A stretch of 64,000 nt of DNA from CAZTBB01 sp964611755. Its GTDB lineage: Bacteria > Pseudomonadota > Alphaproteobacteria > Micavibrionales > Micavibrionaceae. Below are positions 16,268 through 25,018 of the stretch, in pieces; position 1 is the first letter of the stretch; each line of letters starts with the position of its first letter. Under the pieces are notes generated by a model. The model did not search any database. It saw nothing but the letters and a program-made list of their open reading frames with translations, and had not been told where the DNA came from. The stretch covers positions 1-64,000 of the forward strand of contig CAZTBB010000002.1 in NCBI GenBank assembly GCA_964611755.1, read 5' to 3'. Both the position numbers and the translations under genes were made by a program.

Positions 16268-17725
16268 TTAACGCATTGTGACCAAAATACAGTCTTTGAA
16301 AAAGGCACAGGCTTGCTGTGCTGCTTGTTCGTCATAGCCATTTAAACGCGCCCGGAAGAGATAGCCGGACGCAGTTTTAAGGGGCACGATGGATGGGGTG
16401 GCATCCTGTAGATGGGATGGCAGTTTTGAAAGCCCGCTATGGATGGCTTTATCCGAGGCTACGCGGCTATTAAATGCGCCAATTTGTATCGCCCAATTTT
16501 GCGTATTGGCGGCATCCGGTGCAGCCGCATAGAGCGTGTTTGTGTTGGCGCCATTCTTGAGAGCCATTTGCCCTTGAGTGCTTAGAAGTTGGGATTTATA
16601 GCTTTTAAGCAAATCAGAGCGCGGCTCTTTTTGATGGGCGGCCAAAGCCAGCAAGCCGGTCTCGAGGCGCTTTGAGACAGCCGGGTCGTAATCACCTTCC
16701 CCGATCAGGCGACCGAAACTGCTCTGCAGGGCAGGGTTCAGCATTGACCAGCGTGAACTTGGCTTCGTGATATCATCTTCGCCATGACCGGCGGCAGGCT
16801 TTAATTTGTTCAAATTGGCCATGGCCACCAAAATGCCGGGTTTGCGCGGCGGTAGCGGTGCATTTTCAATAGAGGCCATTCGCAATGTTTCCAAATGGGC
16901 AAAGCCACGATCCAAAAGTGTACGCATATGGGCATTGCGTGTTTTGCCGGATCGGCCGCCAAAAACAACCCCGATCAGGCGGCGGTCATGGCGCACAGCC
17001 GAGGCGATAAGATTAAAGCCGGATGCCTTGATATAGCCTGTTTTCATGCCATCCATACCGGCATAGCTTCTGAGCAACTTGTTGTGATTGCGATAAGTTT
17101 TGCCGCGATAACTAAAGGATGTTTTTGAAAAATACGCATAGTCTTGCGGATGATTTTGGATAACATAGCGTGCCAGCTTGGCCATATCGCGCGCGGTGCT
17201 GACTTGTCTGCGGTGGTGCAGGCCGGATGCATTGCGGAATGTTGTCCGGCTCATGCCAAGTTCACGCGCCCGCTTGGTCATCATTTTGGCGAAATTATAT
17301 TCTGTCCCGCCAAGCCGTTCCGCCAAAGCCACAGCCACATCATTGGCAGATTTTGTGACAAGCGCATAAATGGCATCGCGAACCCGGATGGAGGAACCGG
17401 CCGGCAGGCCGATTTTGCTTGGGATCATGGATTCTGCATGCGCCGATATGCGAATGCGCTCCCGCAAGGAGAGATCACCACGCTGGATGGCTTCAAATGT
17501 CAGCAGCAATGTCATGACCTTTGTGAGTGATGCTGGATGCAAGACTTTATTGGCGTAGCGTTGATGCAGGATCATGCCTGTATCCGCATCCATAACAACA
17601 GAAGCATATTTGGAGTTTGCAAAGGCTTTTTGCGGGGTAAATAGCACCGAAATCATCAAGAAACTAAGGCATAACACCATGATTTTAAAGGCAAATATAG
17701 AGTTATTCATTTCGTTTTTGATCAT
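16268..17725 (-). CDS. D-alanyl-D-alanine carboxypeptidase (family S11) with SPOR domain
   Basis: 485 residues. A signal peptide (about 1-37, ending AFA) directs it to the periplasm. The S11 penicillin-binding domain has the catalytic Ser66-Leu-Thr-Lys69, Ser126-Ala-Asn128 and Lys228-Thr-Gly230. A linker (about 300-405) leads to a C-terminal SPOR domain (about 407-485, starting NWAIQIGAFNSR). SPOR domains bind denuded glycan at division sites, so this enzyme probably trims pentapeptides at the septum. DacA/DacC-type enzymes with a C-terminal SPOR domain are common in Alphaproteobacteria. It may be co-transcribed with the prepilin-like gene downstream (20 bp gap). Confidence 0.93.
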   Translation of the reverse strand: MIKNEMNNSIFAFKIMVLCLSFLMISVLFTPQKAFANSKYASVVMDADTGMILHQRYANKVLHPASLTKVMTLLLTFEAIQRGDLSLRERIRISAHAESMIPSKIGLPAGSSIRVRDAIYALVTKSANDVAVALAERLGGTEYNFAKMMTKRARELGMSRTTFRNASGLHHRRQVSTARDMAKLARYVIQNHPQDYAYFSKTSFSYRGKTYRNHNKLLRSYAGMDGMKTGYIKASGFNLIASAVRHDRRLIGVVFGGRSGKTRNAHMRTLLDRGFAHLETLRMASIENAPLPPRKPGILVAMANLNKLKPAAGHGEDDITKPSSRWSMLNPALQSSFGRLIGEGDYDPAVSKRLETGLLALAAHQKEPRSDLLKSYKSQLLSTQGQMALKNGANTNTLYAAAPDAANTQNWAIQIGAFNSRVASDKAIHSGLSKLPSHLQDATPSIVPLKTASGYLFRARLNGYDEQAAQQACAFFKDCILVTMR

Positions 17726-17892
17726 TGCACCGGGGGGGGTTATTTTAATTTTCTACGCACTAATTCTTGGATACCATAAAATAGTAAAACCATGCCAAGA
17801 CTTTCTTTCTATCATACGAGTTTTTCACAATTTTGTCTATGAATCCTCTATGCAACTTTGCGTATATTAAACGTGGCAGCCAGTTACAGATT

Positions 17893-17966
17893 TTTGTGCA
17901 GTGCAAAAAAGTTCTTGACATTCATCGGGTTTTTTGACAAAAATAAGGTATGACGCATTGCACAAA
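17893..17966. promoter_or_regulatory. Phasin control region with inverted TTTGTGCA-type repeat
   Basis: TTTGTGCAGTGC (17893-17904) and GCATTGCACAAA (17955-17966) are inverted copies matching at 11 of 12 positions. They bracket two TTGACA hexamers (17915-17920 and 17934-17939). A TATGAC at 17949-17954 is not at standard spacing from either. The half sites contain TGC-N3-GCA, like the sites bound by PhaR-type repressors of phasin genes. The site lies in the 305-bp gap between the carboxypeptidase and phasin genes. Nothing else was seen in that gap. Confidence 0.5.
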
Positions 17967-18030
17967 TCGTGTTTTTGTGCTTTTTTATTAAGGCATTAAA
18001 TTTGTTAATTTTAAAAAAGGATCTTTGATC

Positions 18031-18717
18031 ATGGCTGAAGAAGCAAAAAAAGATGGTGTTGCAGCAAATTCAAACGCTGCGGGTGCAGAGCCAGTAACTA
18101 AGACACAGGCCCCTGTAAAGGCTGCCCCTAAGGCCGCTAAAGCTGTGGCTAAAAAGAAAAAGCCGGCTGTGAAGGCGAAAAAAGCAGCCAGCCCTAAGAA
18201 GCCTGCAAAGAAGCCGGCCGCCAAGAAACCCGCTGTAAAAGCAGCAAAGCCAAAGGCAAAAGCCAAGAAAAGGCCTGCGGCAGCAAAACCAGCATTGAGT
18301 GCAAAACAATTATTAAGTTCAAAAGAAATGGAGCAAATGATGAAACAAGGTAAAACACAATTCGACCAAATTGCAAAAGACGCAACCGACATGAGCCGTG
18401 AAAATATGGAAGCTTGGGTAAAATCAAGCACGATTTTCGCAAAAGGCTGTGAAGATATTGTTCGTACAGCTATGTCATTGGCGCAAGCCTCTGCAGAAAA
18501 GCAAACAAAATATGTTCAGCAGGCTTTGAGCAGCAAAACAATCAATGAGTGGAGCGAGACACAGAACAAAATTGCACAGGCCAATTTTGATGATTTCATG
18601 TCAAACGCGACAAAGATCTCCGAGATGAGCGTAAAAGTGCTGAATGAGAGCATTGAGCCAATCAACGAGCAAGCGACAAAGACTGTGCAAAAAGCAACAG
18701 AATCTATGGCTGCTTAA
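18031..18717 (+). CDS. Phasin-family protein with Lys/Ala/Pro-rich N-terminus
   Basis: 228 residues from the ATG at 18031, with AAAAAAGG upstream. Residues about 25-92 are a Lys/Ala/Pro-rich, histone-H1/AlgP-like tail. Residues about 100-228 are the phasin domain: amphipathic helices with QFDQIAKDATDMSRENMEAW, then a helix ending NEWSETQNKIAQANFDDFMS. Phasins coat polyhydroxyalkanoate granules. The basic tail could bind DNA, as in phasins that tether granules to the nucleoid (PhaM-like). No PHA synthase or PhaR gene is in the window. The upstream inverted repeat suggests PhaR-like control, and a strong terminator follows. Confidence 0.88.
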   Translation: MAEEAKKDGVAANSNAAGAEPVTKTQAPVKAAPKAAKAVAKKKKPAVKAKKAASPKKPAKKPAAKKPAVKAAKPKAKAKKRPAAAKPALSAKQLLSSKEMEQMMKQGKTQFDQIAKDATDMSRENMEAWVKSSTIFAKGCEDIVRTAMSLAQASAEKQTKYVQQALSSKTINEWSETQNKIAQANFDDFMSNATKISEMSVKVLNESIEPINEQATKTVQKATESMAA

Positions 18718-18739
18718 GCGCAATCCTATATCAATTAAA

Positions 18740-18774
18740 AACCCGCTCTGCACAGGCTGTAGGGCGGGTTTTTT
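18740..18774 (+). terminator. Rho-independent terminator after the phasin gene
   Basis: AACCCGC (18740-18746) pairs with GCGGGTT (18764-18770) across a 17-base loop and is followed by T residues (18771-18774, interrupted T-run after). It lies 23 bases after the phasin stop. Confidence 0.8.
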
Positions 18775-18828
18775 CTTGTCAAAATGCACCCCTTATGATA
18801 TTTTACGTAATATAAATAAGGTGTGTGC

Positions 18829-19419
18829 ATGACGAGTTTCGGACCAAATCAATTTGATTCCTTTGAGGCGCTTAAGGCGTATTTCGAAGAAGTGATGATT
18901 ACAACGGGGGAGAGCCACCCTCTGAAGGAGTTTATTCGCGATGGTCTGATGGCGCGCGATTACACCGATCGCAAGGCCCTATTGGATGCGCATGCCTCTC
19001 CCTCACTCAGTACGGATTTTGCGCGTACCGACCCCGATGTTACGGAGGCTCGTAAGCTCTCATCTGAAATGAATAAAAGCTTTTGGGATACGCTTGGCAA
19101 ACGGTTTCCGATGGCCTTTGATACCTACGGGCTCGGGTCGGAATTTTGTGAAGAAAATGATCCAAATGCTTATGCCAAGATGGTGGTTCTTCTGGAGGCT
19201 AATGTCGGGAATTACAGGCTTTTTCTCGAGGGTGATGCGAAGGCTTTGGTGGCACTGGGTTATATTGAGAGGACACTCTTGCCCGCGATGAGGGAGCATG
19301 CGCCTGTTGAAGACATTGATGCACGCATCGAGCAGGCACGCGCTGAACTTTTCACCCAAGAGACAATGCCGGGCGGCGCGGAATATTTCAGGCCAATTCC
19401 CGAAGCGGACTGGTCTTAA
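18829..19419 (+). CDS. Conserved-looking cytoplasmic protein of unknown function
   Basis: 196 residues from the ATG at 18829, seven bases after AAGG. A GTG at 18823 would add two residues. No signal peptide or membrane segment is seen. The sequence is acidic and mostly helical, with an NQFDSFEALKAYFEEV start, a central MNKSFWDTLGKRFPMAFDTY segment and a long C-terminal helix (IDARIEQARAELF). I do not recognise a family. It is preceded by the phasin terminator and followed after 87 bp by clpS, so it is probably its own transcription unit or the first gene before clpSA. Confidence 0.7.
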   Translation: MTSFGPNQFDSFEALKAYFEEVMITTGESHPLKEFIRDGLMARDYTDRKALLDAHASPSLSTDFARTDPDVTEARKLSSEMNKSFWDTLGKRFPMAFDTYGLGSEFCEENDPNAYAKMVVLLEANVGNYRLFLEGDAKALVALGYIERTLLPAMREHAPVEDIDARIEQARAELFTQETMPGGAEYFRPIPEADWS

Positions 19420-19506
19420 TAACCTGCTTGAGCGAACCCCCTAAAAATTGATATACTGGTTTGTGCAGCCTATATAAATAAATAGAGTTGGAGCAGCCCC
19501 GTTATC

Positions 19507-19905
19507 ATGGATTTCTTAGAGCAAATCAATCAATGCAGACACATCCCCGAGCGATTGGATGATGAGGGTGATGTGCCCCAAAATCCCGACACCCCCGAAG
19601 AGCAGGAAGAGGATGAAACGGGCTTGATGCTCAAGACCCGGCCAAAGACAAAAAAGCCCTCAATGTATAAGGTTTTGTTGTTGAATGATGATTACACACC
19701 GATGGAATTTGTCGTTCATATTCTAGAGAAATTCTTTAATAAGAACCGCCAGGAAGCGACCGATATTATGATGCATGTGCATAGGCGTGGCGTCGGGATT
19801 TGCGGTGTTTTTACCTATGAGGTGGCCGAGACCAAAGTGGCGCAGGTAATGGATTTTGCGCGCGCGAATGAACAGCCATTGCAATGCACGATGGAAAAAG
19901 AATAG
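19507..19905 (+). CDS. clpS: ATP-dependent Clp protease adaptor ClpS
   Basis: 132 residues. A disordered acidic N-terminal extension (1-50) precedes the ClpS core (51-132). The N-degron pocket residues are visible: Asn60-Asp61-Asp62, Thr64, and the MMHVHRRG helix with His90 and His92. ClpS delivers proteins with Leu, Phe, Trp or Tyr at the N-terminus to ClpA. It lies 24 bp before clpA, the usual operon. The N-terminal extension is the part that enters the ClpA pore in E. coli ClpS; here it is longer and acidic. Confidence 0.95.
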   Translation: MDFLEQINQCRHIPERLDDEGDVPQNPDTPEEQEEDETGLMLKTRPKTKKPSMYKVLLLNDDYTPMEFVVHILEKFFNKNRQEATDIMMHVHRRGVGICGVFTYEVAETKVAQVMDFARANEQPLQCTMEKE

Positions 19906-19929
19906 GGATTTTTAAAAAGGAAATCACAG

Positions 19930-22248
19930 ATGCTTTCACGTAACCTTGAACAAACACTGCATAAAGCCCTTGCCGAGGCCAATGACCGTGATCATGAATT
20001 TGCAACGCTGGAGCATTTGCTGCTGGCTTTAACCGATGATCAGGATGCAATGGCGGTGCTGCGCTCTTGCGGTATTTCATTGCCGGATTTGCGGGATCAA
20101 TTGGTGCAATATGTGGAGAGCGAACTTGGATATTTAACCAATAAAGAGGCGGAAGAAGCCAAGCCGACAACGGCATTCCAGCGTGTTCTTCAACGTGCGG
20201 CGATCCATGTGCAATCCTCTGGCCGCGGGGAAGTGACTGGCGCCAATGTATTGGTTGCGTTGTTCTCCGAGCGGGAAAGCCATGCCGTGTTTTTCTTACA
20301 GGAACAGGATATGACACGTTTTGATGCGGTGAATTACATCTCGCACGGTATTGCCAAAGTGCCATCCCAAGGCGAGACCAGCAAATCACCGCGCGGCACG
20401 GAGGAGAGCGAAGAGATTGGCTCGAAGGTTGGGCAAGAGGCGCTGGATAGCTATTGCGTGAATCTTAATCAAAAAGCCAAATCCGGTAAGATTGATATTC
20501 TCATTGGCCGTGAAAAAGAGATTGAGCGCACCGTGCAGATCTTATGCCGTCGCTCAAAGAATAACCCGCTTTATGTGGGGGATCCGGGGGTCGGGAAAAC
20601 GGCCATCGCCGAAGGACTGGCCAAGCGCATTGTTGACGAAGATGTACCCGAAGTTCTGCTGGATGCAACAATCTATTCGCTGGATATGGGCGCCTTGCTC
20701 GCCGGGACGCGATATCGCGGTGATTTTGAAGAGCGTATCAAGGCGGTTTTACAGGAGCTGGATAAGATTGATGGTGCGGTTTTGTTTATTGATGAGATCC
20801 ACACCATTATCGGCGCGGGCGCTACATCCGGCGGCGCGATGGATGCATCAAACTTGCTCAAGCCTGCTCTTTCGAGCGGTGCGCTCAAATGTATCGGCTC
20901 GACGACTTATAAGGAATACCGCAATTATTTTGAAAAAGACCGTGCGCTTGTGCGCCGTTTCCAAAAGATCGATGTGGAGGAGCCGACTATCGAAGATGCG
21001 ATTGAAATCCTCAAAGGCATCCGCGGCTATTTTGAAGAGCATCATGGCGTGACTTACACCGATGAGGCGATCAAGGCCGCGGTGGAGTTATCCGATAAAT
21101 ATATTGGTGAGCGTAAATTGCCGGATAAGGCGATTGATATCATTGATGAGGTCGGTGCGGCGCAAGCCATTGTGCCTGAAGATAAACGCAAAGATGTCAT
21201 TACAGAGGCCGAGATCCAGGATGTGATTGCGGTGATTGCGCGCATTCCATCAGCTACTGTATCCAATGATGACAAAGAGGCGCTGAAAAATCTCGAACGT
21301 GATTTGAAGACCATGGTCTATGACCAGGATAATGCAATTGATGTGCTGGTCGATTCCATCAAACTCTCGCGTGCCGGTCTGCGTGATCCGGATAAACCGA
21401 TTGGTTGTTACCTGTTTTCAGGACCGACAGGGGTTGGTAAAACCGAAGTCGCCAAACAGCTCTCTAAAACATTGGGTATTGAATTGCTGCGCTTTGATAT
21501 GAGTGAATATATGGAGCGCCATTCCGTTTCACGCTTGATCGGAACGCCGCCGGGCTATGTCGGGTTTGAACAAGGCGGCCTGATGACTGATAAGGTGGAT
21601 CAGCACCCGCATTCTATTTTGCTTTTGGATGAAATCGAGAAAGCACACCCCGATCTGTTCAATATCCTCTTGCAAGTGATGGATTACGGCAAGCTGACGG
21701 ATAATAATGGAAAATCAATTGATTTCCGCAATGTGATTTTAATTATGACGACCAATGCCGGTGCGGCCAAAATGGCAAAAGCGCCGGTCGGGTTTGGGCG
21801 CGAAGTGCGCACCGATGAAGATACCGAGGCCATTAATGATTTGTTTGCACCGGAATTCCGCAACCGTTTGGATGCGATTGTGCCGTTTGGCAATCTGCAA
21901 CCGGATACAGTAGAGAAGGTGGTTGATAAATTTGTCATCCAGCTCGAGGCGCAATTGGCCGATAAGCATGTCAGTATCGAGCTATCCGAAAAGGCGCGTA
22001 AATTCCTGGCCGAAGAAGGCTATGATGTGGCGATGGGTGCGCGGCCATTGGCGCGGGTCATCCAAGAAAAGCTGAAACGTCCATTGGCCGAAGAAATTCT
22101 CTTCGGGAAACTCACCGATGGCGGCCTTGTGATCGTTGATGTCAAGAAAGGCGAGCTGAGCTTCCAATTCAAGGATCAGAAATTGGGTGAGCCGGCGCAG
22201 ATCGAGGATCATTCCCAAAAAGCCGAAGAGCCGGAAGAAAAAGCATAA
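19930..22248 (+). CDS. clpA: ATP-dependent Clp protease ATP-binding subunit ClpA
   Basis: 772 residues, typical ClpA length. The Clp N-domain is at 1-145 ([11 protein letters not shown] repeat pattern). AAA+ module 1 has Walker A GDPGVGKT (217-224) and Walker B LFIDEIHT (285-292). AAA+ module 2 has Walker A GPTGVGKT (498-505) and [11 protein letters not shown]. The ClpB-type middle coil is absent, which separates it from ClpB/ClpC. It unfolds substrates and feeds them to ClpP, which is not in the window. With ClpS and Aat this gives a full N-degron route. The ribosome site AAAAAGGAA precedes the ATG. Confidence 0.97.
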   Translation: MLSRNLEQTLHKALAEANDRDHEFATLEHLLLALTDDQDAMAVLRSCGISLPDLRDQLVQYVESELGYLTNKEAEEAKPTTAFQRVLQRAAIHVQSSGRGEVTGANVLVALFSERESHAVFFLQEQDMTRFDAVNYISHGIAKVPSQGETSKSPRGTEESEEIGSKVGQEALDSYCVNLNQKAKSGKIDILIGREKEIERTVQILCRRSKNNPLYVGDPGVGKTAIAEGLAKRIVDEDVPEVLLDATIYSLDMGALLAGTRYRGDFEERIKAVLQELDKIDGAVLFIDEIHTIIGAGATSGGAMDASNLLKPALSSGALKCIGSTTYKEYRNYFEKDRALVRRFQKIDVEEPTIEDAIEILKGIRGYFEEHHGVTYTDEAIKAAVELSDKYIGERKLPDKAIDIIDEVGAAQAIVPEDKRKDVITEAEIQDVIAVIARIPSATVSNDDKEALKNLERDLKTMVYDQDNAIDVLVDSIKLSRAGLRDPDKPIGCYLFSGPTGVGKTEVAKQLSKTLGIELLRFDMSEYMERHSVSRLIGTPPGYVGFEQGGLMTDKVDQHPHSILLLDEIEKAHPDLFNILLQVMDYGKLTDNNGKSIDFRNVILIMTTNAGAAKMAKAPVGFGREVRTDEDTEAINDLFAPEFRNRLDAIVPFGNLQPDTVEKVVDKFVIQLEAQLADKHVSIELSEKARKFLAEEGYDVAMGARPLARVIQEKLKRPLAEEILFGKLTDGGLVIVDVKKGELSFQFKDQKLGEPAQIEDHSQKAEEPEEKA

Positions 22249-22256
22249 GCTTTTTT
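22238..22256. terminator. Compact hairpin at the clpA end, probably bidirectional
   Basis: AAAAAGC (22238-22244) pairs with GCTTTTT (22249-22255) over a four-base loop, overlapping the clpA stop codon and just before the end of the convergent prepilin-like gene. T-runs occur in both directions. The stem is AT-rich, so the strength is uncertain. Confidence 0.4.
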
Positions 22257-23007
22257 AACGCGCCAGAACGACTTGATAGTAAATATAGGCGTTGGCGGTA
22301 AAACCATCAGGGTCTTGATAGCACCCATTCAATTTGCCCACTAAAGAGGGGCCATCATCACCAAATACAATATTCGAAGCCGGCCCATATACACCAGCAA
22401 AGGCGGGGGTATGGCTGCTTCTTTCAACGGGCGGCTCGCCTGATGGGTTATCAATGCCCAGCTTTTCATTGAGCTCAATACAGACTTCACGTTTTACGCC
22501 AACAAGTGAGGCGATCAGATCTATTTCGCTATCCTCACATGTTCCGCTATGCGTGCCGACATTAACGACACAATGGCTGGCATCAAATCGCCAAAAGGGG
22601 AAATTACCGATCGATGACATACCGCCATCCATGGCGCGTTCGGTGGGCTCCAAAAATACTTTTGTTCCGCCGGCCCGGTCAAAGAGCTTGCACTGATCGC
22701 GTGTTGCGAATGTGTAAGCAATCATTTCATCATTTTCAAAGCTGATTTCATTATCGGCACAGCCAAATGAGATACGCATATCCTGCACTCCGGCGCGCAA
22801 ACCGCGGGCATAATTTATGATTTCAGAGGCGAAAATGCCGGCCTGTTCCTGAGAGATGGAGGTGGTATTACCCCCGCCGCGCATCATATTGGCTACGGTA
22901 TAGCTTAGGGCGGCAAACATAGAGACAGCCAAAAAGATATAGATCATGACGCCGCCTTTTTCGCCGCGCCGCTTCATGCTCGTTCTACGTTTCGTGTGAT
23001 GACCCAT
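22255..23007 (-). CDS. Prepilin-like membrane-anchored protein, paralog B
   Basis: 250 residues from the ATG at 23007, which follows AGGGGAA. A basic leader ends in KRRGEKGGVMIYIFLAVSMF, the same Gly-Glu-Lys/Arg-Gly plus hydrophobic helix (about 19-42) as the gene at 15498-16247. The mature part carries several Cys residues (GCADNE, DQCKLF, SHCVV, GTCEDSE, EVCIELNE, NGCYQD), enough for a disulfide-rich head, and ends in YYQVVLAR. The similarity to paralog A at both ends and in the middle (DLIASL, then VC before ELNEKL) marks a dispersed family. The family is not one I can name. Minor pilin or pseudopilin-like export is inferred. Confidence 0.75.
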   Translation of the reverse strand: MGHHTKRRTSMKRRGEKGGVMIYIFLAVSMFAALSYTVANMMRGGGNTTSISQEQAGIFASEIINYARGLRAGVQDMRISFGCADNEISFENDEMIAYTFATRDQCKLFDRAGGTKVFLEPTERAMDGGMSSIGNFPFWRFDASHCVVNVGTHSGTCEDSEIDLIASLVGVKREVCIELNEKLGIDNPSGEPPVERSSHTPAFAGVYGPASNIVFGDDGPSLVGKLNGCYQDPDGFTANAYIYYQVVLAR

Positions 23008-23109
23008 TTTATTCCCCTGAAAACGCGTAAAATATTATATAACTTTATTATACCAAAGCTTGTGGCCTCATGGTTTAATAATTTTGAAAAAACTTTTTTC
23101 CGGGCGTTT

Positions 23110-23970
23110 ATGACAGAAGATCAAGATATTCATATTCTTATTGCCGAAGATAACGATGTAAGCCGCCAGATGATGGCCGGCATTCTGGAATCGCGCGGGT
23201 ATAAAATCATTCATGCACGGGATGGAACAGAGGCGGTTAATGCCATTAATGATCAAAGCTATGATATTGCCCTTGCCCTTGTGGATGTTCGCATGTCGCC
23301 CATGGGCGGGCTGGAGTTTGTGAAATATCTGATCACCAATGACATTGATCTGCCCGTGATGATCGTAACGGGGGATACGGCCAGTAATATTCTTATGGAG
23401 GCCAGCGCCCTTGGGGTTAAACGCCTGATCCAAAAGCCGATTGAGCCCGATCGTTTGCTCAAAAATGTGGAGCAAATTTTAAAGCGGTTCCGCAACCTCG
23501 AGGCCAAGCCTGCCGCTGATCCTGTTTATAAAACGGCGCTGAGTAGGGATGAATTGCTTCAAAAGACTTTGGATTTGGCCGAAAAGAATGTCCGTACACA
23601 TAAGGGTGGGCCCTATGCGGCGATTGTCGCCGATCAGAATGGGCATATTTTAGGCCAAGGCGCACAAGGTGCGGTCTCTCGCAGTGATCCGGTCGCCCAT
23701 GCTGAAGTGATGGCCATTCGCCATGCCACAGAAACACTGGCCAGCTCTGATCTTTCTGCGTGTGTTTTATATTGCAGCTCCGAGCCGACTGCCGTTGGCA
23801 AGGCCTTGATCAAAAGCGTTGGGATTGGGCAGGTTTATTTTGGACTGTCGCATGACGATGTGCGCTCGCTCACATCCCGCGCCGGCACACCCGCCCATCA
23901 TGCGGCGGAGCCATCCTATGAGCAGATCCATAAAGAGGCCGCACTAGAGATGTTCAAGAAAATGTCTTAA
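23110..23970 (+). CDS. Response-regulator receiver fused to a degenerate CMP/guanine-deaminase-like domain
   Basis: 286 residues from the ATG at 23110. The frame is open to 22996, but that part overlaps the divergent gene and looks non-coding. Residues 1-125 are a complete receiver: Glu13-Asp14, phospho-acceptor Asp59 (LALVDVRM), Thr87 (MIVTGD) and Lys109 (IQKP). Residues about 145-286 follow the guanine/cytidine deaminase fold: GGPYAAIVAD, then HAE (197-199), then LYCSSEPTAVGKALI, GIGQVYFGLSHDD and a helical tail. Active enzymes have EPCxxC to bind zinc; here both Cys are replaced (Thr227, Gly230). His197 and Glu199 remain. The domain is therefore probably non-catalytic or binds metal differently (Cys222 is close). 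Confidence 0.85.
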   Translation: MTEDQDIHILIAEDNDVSRQMMAGILESRGYKIIHARDGTEAVNAINDQSYDIALALVDVRMSPMGGLEFVKYLITNDIDLPVMIVTGDTASNILMEASALGVKRLIQKPIEPDRLLKNVEQILKRFRNLEAKPAADPVYKTALSRDELLQKTLDLAEKNVRTHKGGPYAAIVADQNGHILGQGAQGAVSRSDPVAHAEVMAIRHATETLASSDLSACVLYCSSEPTAVGKALIKSVGIGQVYFGLSHDDVRSLTSRAGTPAHHAAEPSYEQIHKEAALEMFKKMS

Positions 23971-23988
23971 AGCCTCTTTGCGCTGTGC

Positions 23989-24447
23989 TTAAATTTCAAA
24001 GATTGCATCAATTTCCACGGCAACGCCTTTGGGCAGGCTTGCGGCGCTAACGGCAAAGCGGGCATGGCGGCCTTTATCGCCCATCACATCGACCATAAGG
24101 TTCGAAGCGCCATTGATTACGGCGGGCTGATCGACGAAATCAGGCGTGGAGTTCACAAAACCGCCAAGTTTAACGAGGCGCTTGATTTTGGAAAAATCAC
24201 CGCCCACGGCTTCATTGGCCTGGGCCAGAATGTTCAGGGCACAAGCCTGGGCCGCGGCTACGCCATCATCAAGGCTCAGACCATCGCCCAGTTTTCCGTG
24301 ATGCATTGGCTCGCCATTGAGATAGGGGATTTGGCCGGAGATGAAAATCTGGTTTCCGCTAATGACATAGGGCACGTAATTGGCCGCCGGGGCTGCTGAA
24401 TTTGGGAGATCAAAACCGAGTGATTGTAATTTTTCTGCGAGATTCAT
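23989..24447 (-). CDS. RidA/YjgF family protein
   Basis: 152 residues, the longer subtype of the family. It has GNQIFISGQIPYLNGEP near the N-terminus, the helix AAAQACALNILAQANEAVGG, KLGGFVN, and the C-terminal block GRHARFAVSAASLPKGVAVE. RidA proteins deaminate reactive enamine/imine intermediates from PLP enzymes such as threonine dehydratase. In the canonical enzyme an Arg in the (S)ARxxVxVxxLP motif holds the carboxylate; here the Arg75-type position is filled by HARFAV, so the Arg is kept. The substrate cannot be read from sequence. The gene is transcribed opposite to the NDUFA12 gene, with 106 bp between the two starts. Confidence 0.9.
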   Translation of the reverse strand: MNLAEKLQSLGFDLPNSAAPAANYVPYVISGNQIFISGQIPYLNGEPMHHGKLGDGLSLDDGVAAAQACALNILAQANEAVGGDFSKIKRLVKLGGFVNSTPDFVDQPAVINGASNLMVDVMGDKGRHARFAVSAASLPKGVAVEIDAIFEI

Positions 24448-24553
24448 ATCTGTTTCCTATGTCCTTTTGATTATAAGCTGTGCTAAACACTTTCTATTGG
24501 TGTTATCTTTTTGTAATATCAATTGGATTATTGAGCAAGGATCGAAAATTCAG

Positions 24554-24946
24554 ATGTCATTATTTCAATTTTTAGGCGCGTTATCGCCGGCCCATATTTC
24601 TCTTTTCACCTTTTTGTCGGGCGGCAAGTTGATGGGCGAGGATCAGCTTGGGAATAAATATTACCAAGCACCGCCACGCAAGGGGTACAAGAAGCCGCGC
24701 CGTTGGGTGATGTATAAGGGCGCGCCTGAGGCATCGAACGTACCGCCGGAATGGCATGGCTGGTTGCATCATCAAATGGAAGAAGCGCCATCCGAGGCGG
24801 ATGAGACATTCCGCCGCCCATGGCAAAAGCCGCATAAACCGAATTTGACCGGCACAAACCAAGCCTATCGTCCGCCGGGTCATATTCTGGAAGGCGGTAA
24901 GCGTGATAAAGCCACAGGTGATTACGAGGCTTGGAAACCGGAATAA
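24554..24946 (+). CDS. NDUFA12-domain protein (complex I accessory subunit homologue)
   Basis: 130 residues from the ATG at 24554. The domain shows GEDQLGNKYYQ, RRWVMYKGAPEASNVPPEWH, GWLHHQMEEAP, the tail PHKPNLTGTNQAYRPPGH and GDYEAWKPE. This is the single-subunit homologue of mitochondrial NDUFA12 (B17.2) that is typical of Alphaproteobacteria and assists NADH:ubiquinone oxidoreductase. It is followed by the MlaD-like and DUF2155 genes in the same direction, a common alphaproteobacterial neighbourhood. A longer frame to 24380 overlaps ridA and is not supported. Confidence 0.93.
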   Translation: MSLFQFLGALSPAHISLFTFLSGGKLMGEDQLGNKYYQAPPRKGYKKPRRWVMYKGAPEASNVPPEWHGWLHHQMEEAPSEADETFRRPWQKPHKPNLTGTNQAYRPPGHILEGGKRDKATGDYEAWKPE

Positions 24947-25018
24947 GAGCAGGATTAAACATTGATTTTTGAGGGGCTTTCCTCTAAATCAGAGAAGAAT
25001 TTTTTAAGGATAGACATC

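Noticed and set aside
22996..23109. N-terminal extension of the receiver-deaminase gene
   Set aside because: It overlaps the start of the divergent prepilin-like gene and shows no receiver sequence. The ATG at 23110 directly precedes the receiver.
24380..24553. N-terminal extension of the NDUFA12 gene
   Set aside because: It overlaps ridA on the other strand, and the domain starts with the ATG at 24554.
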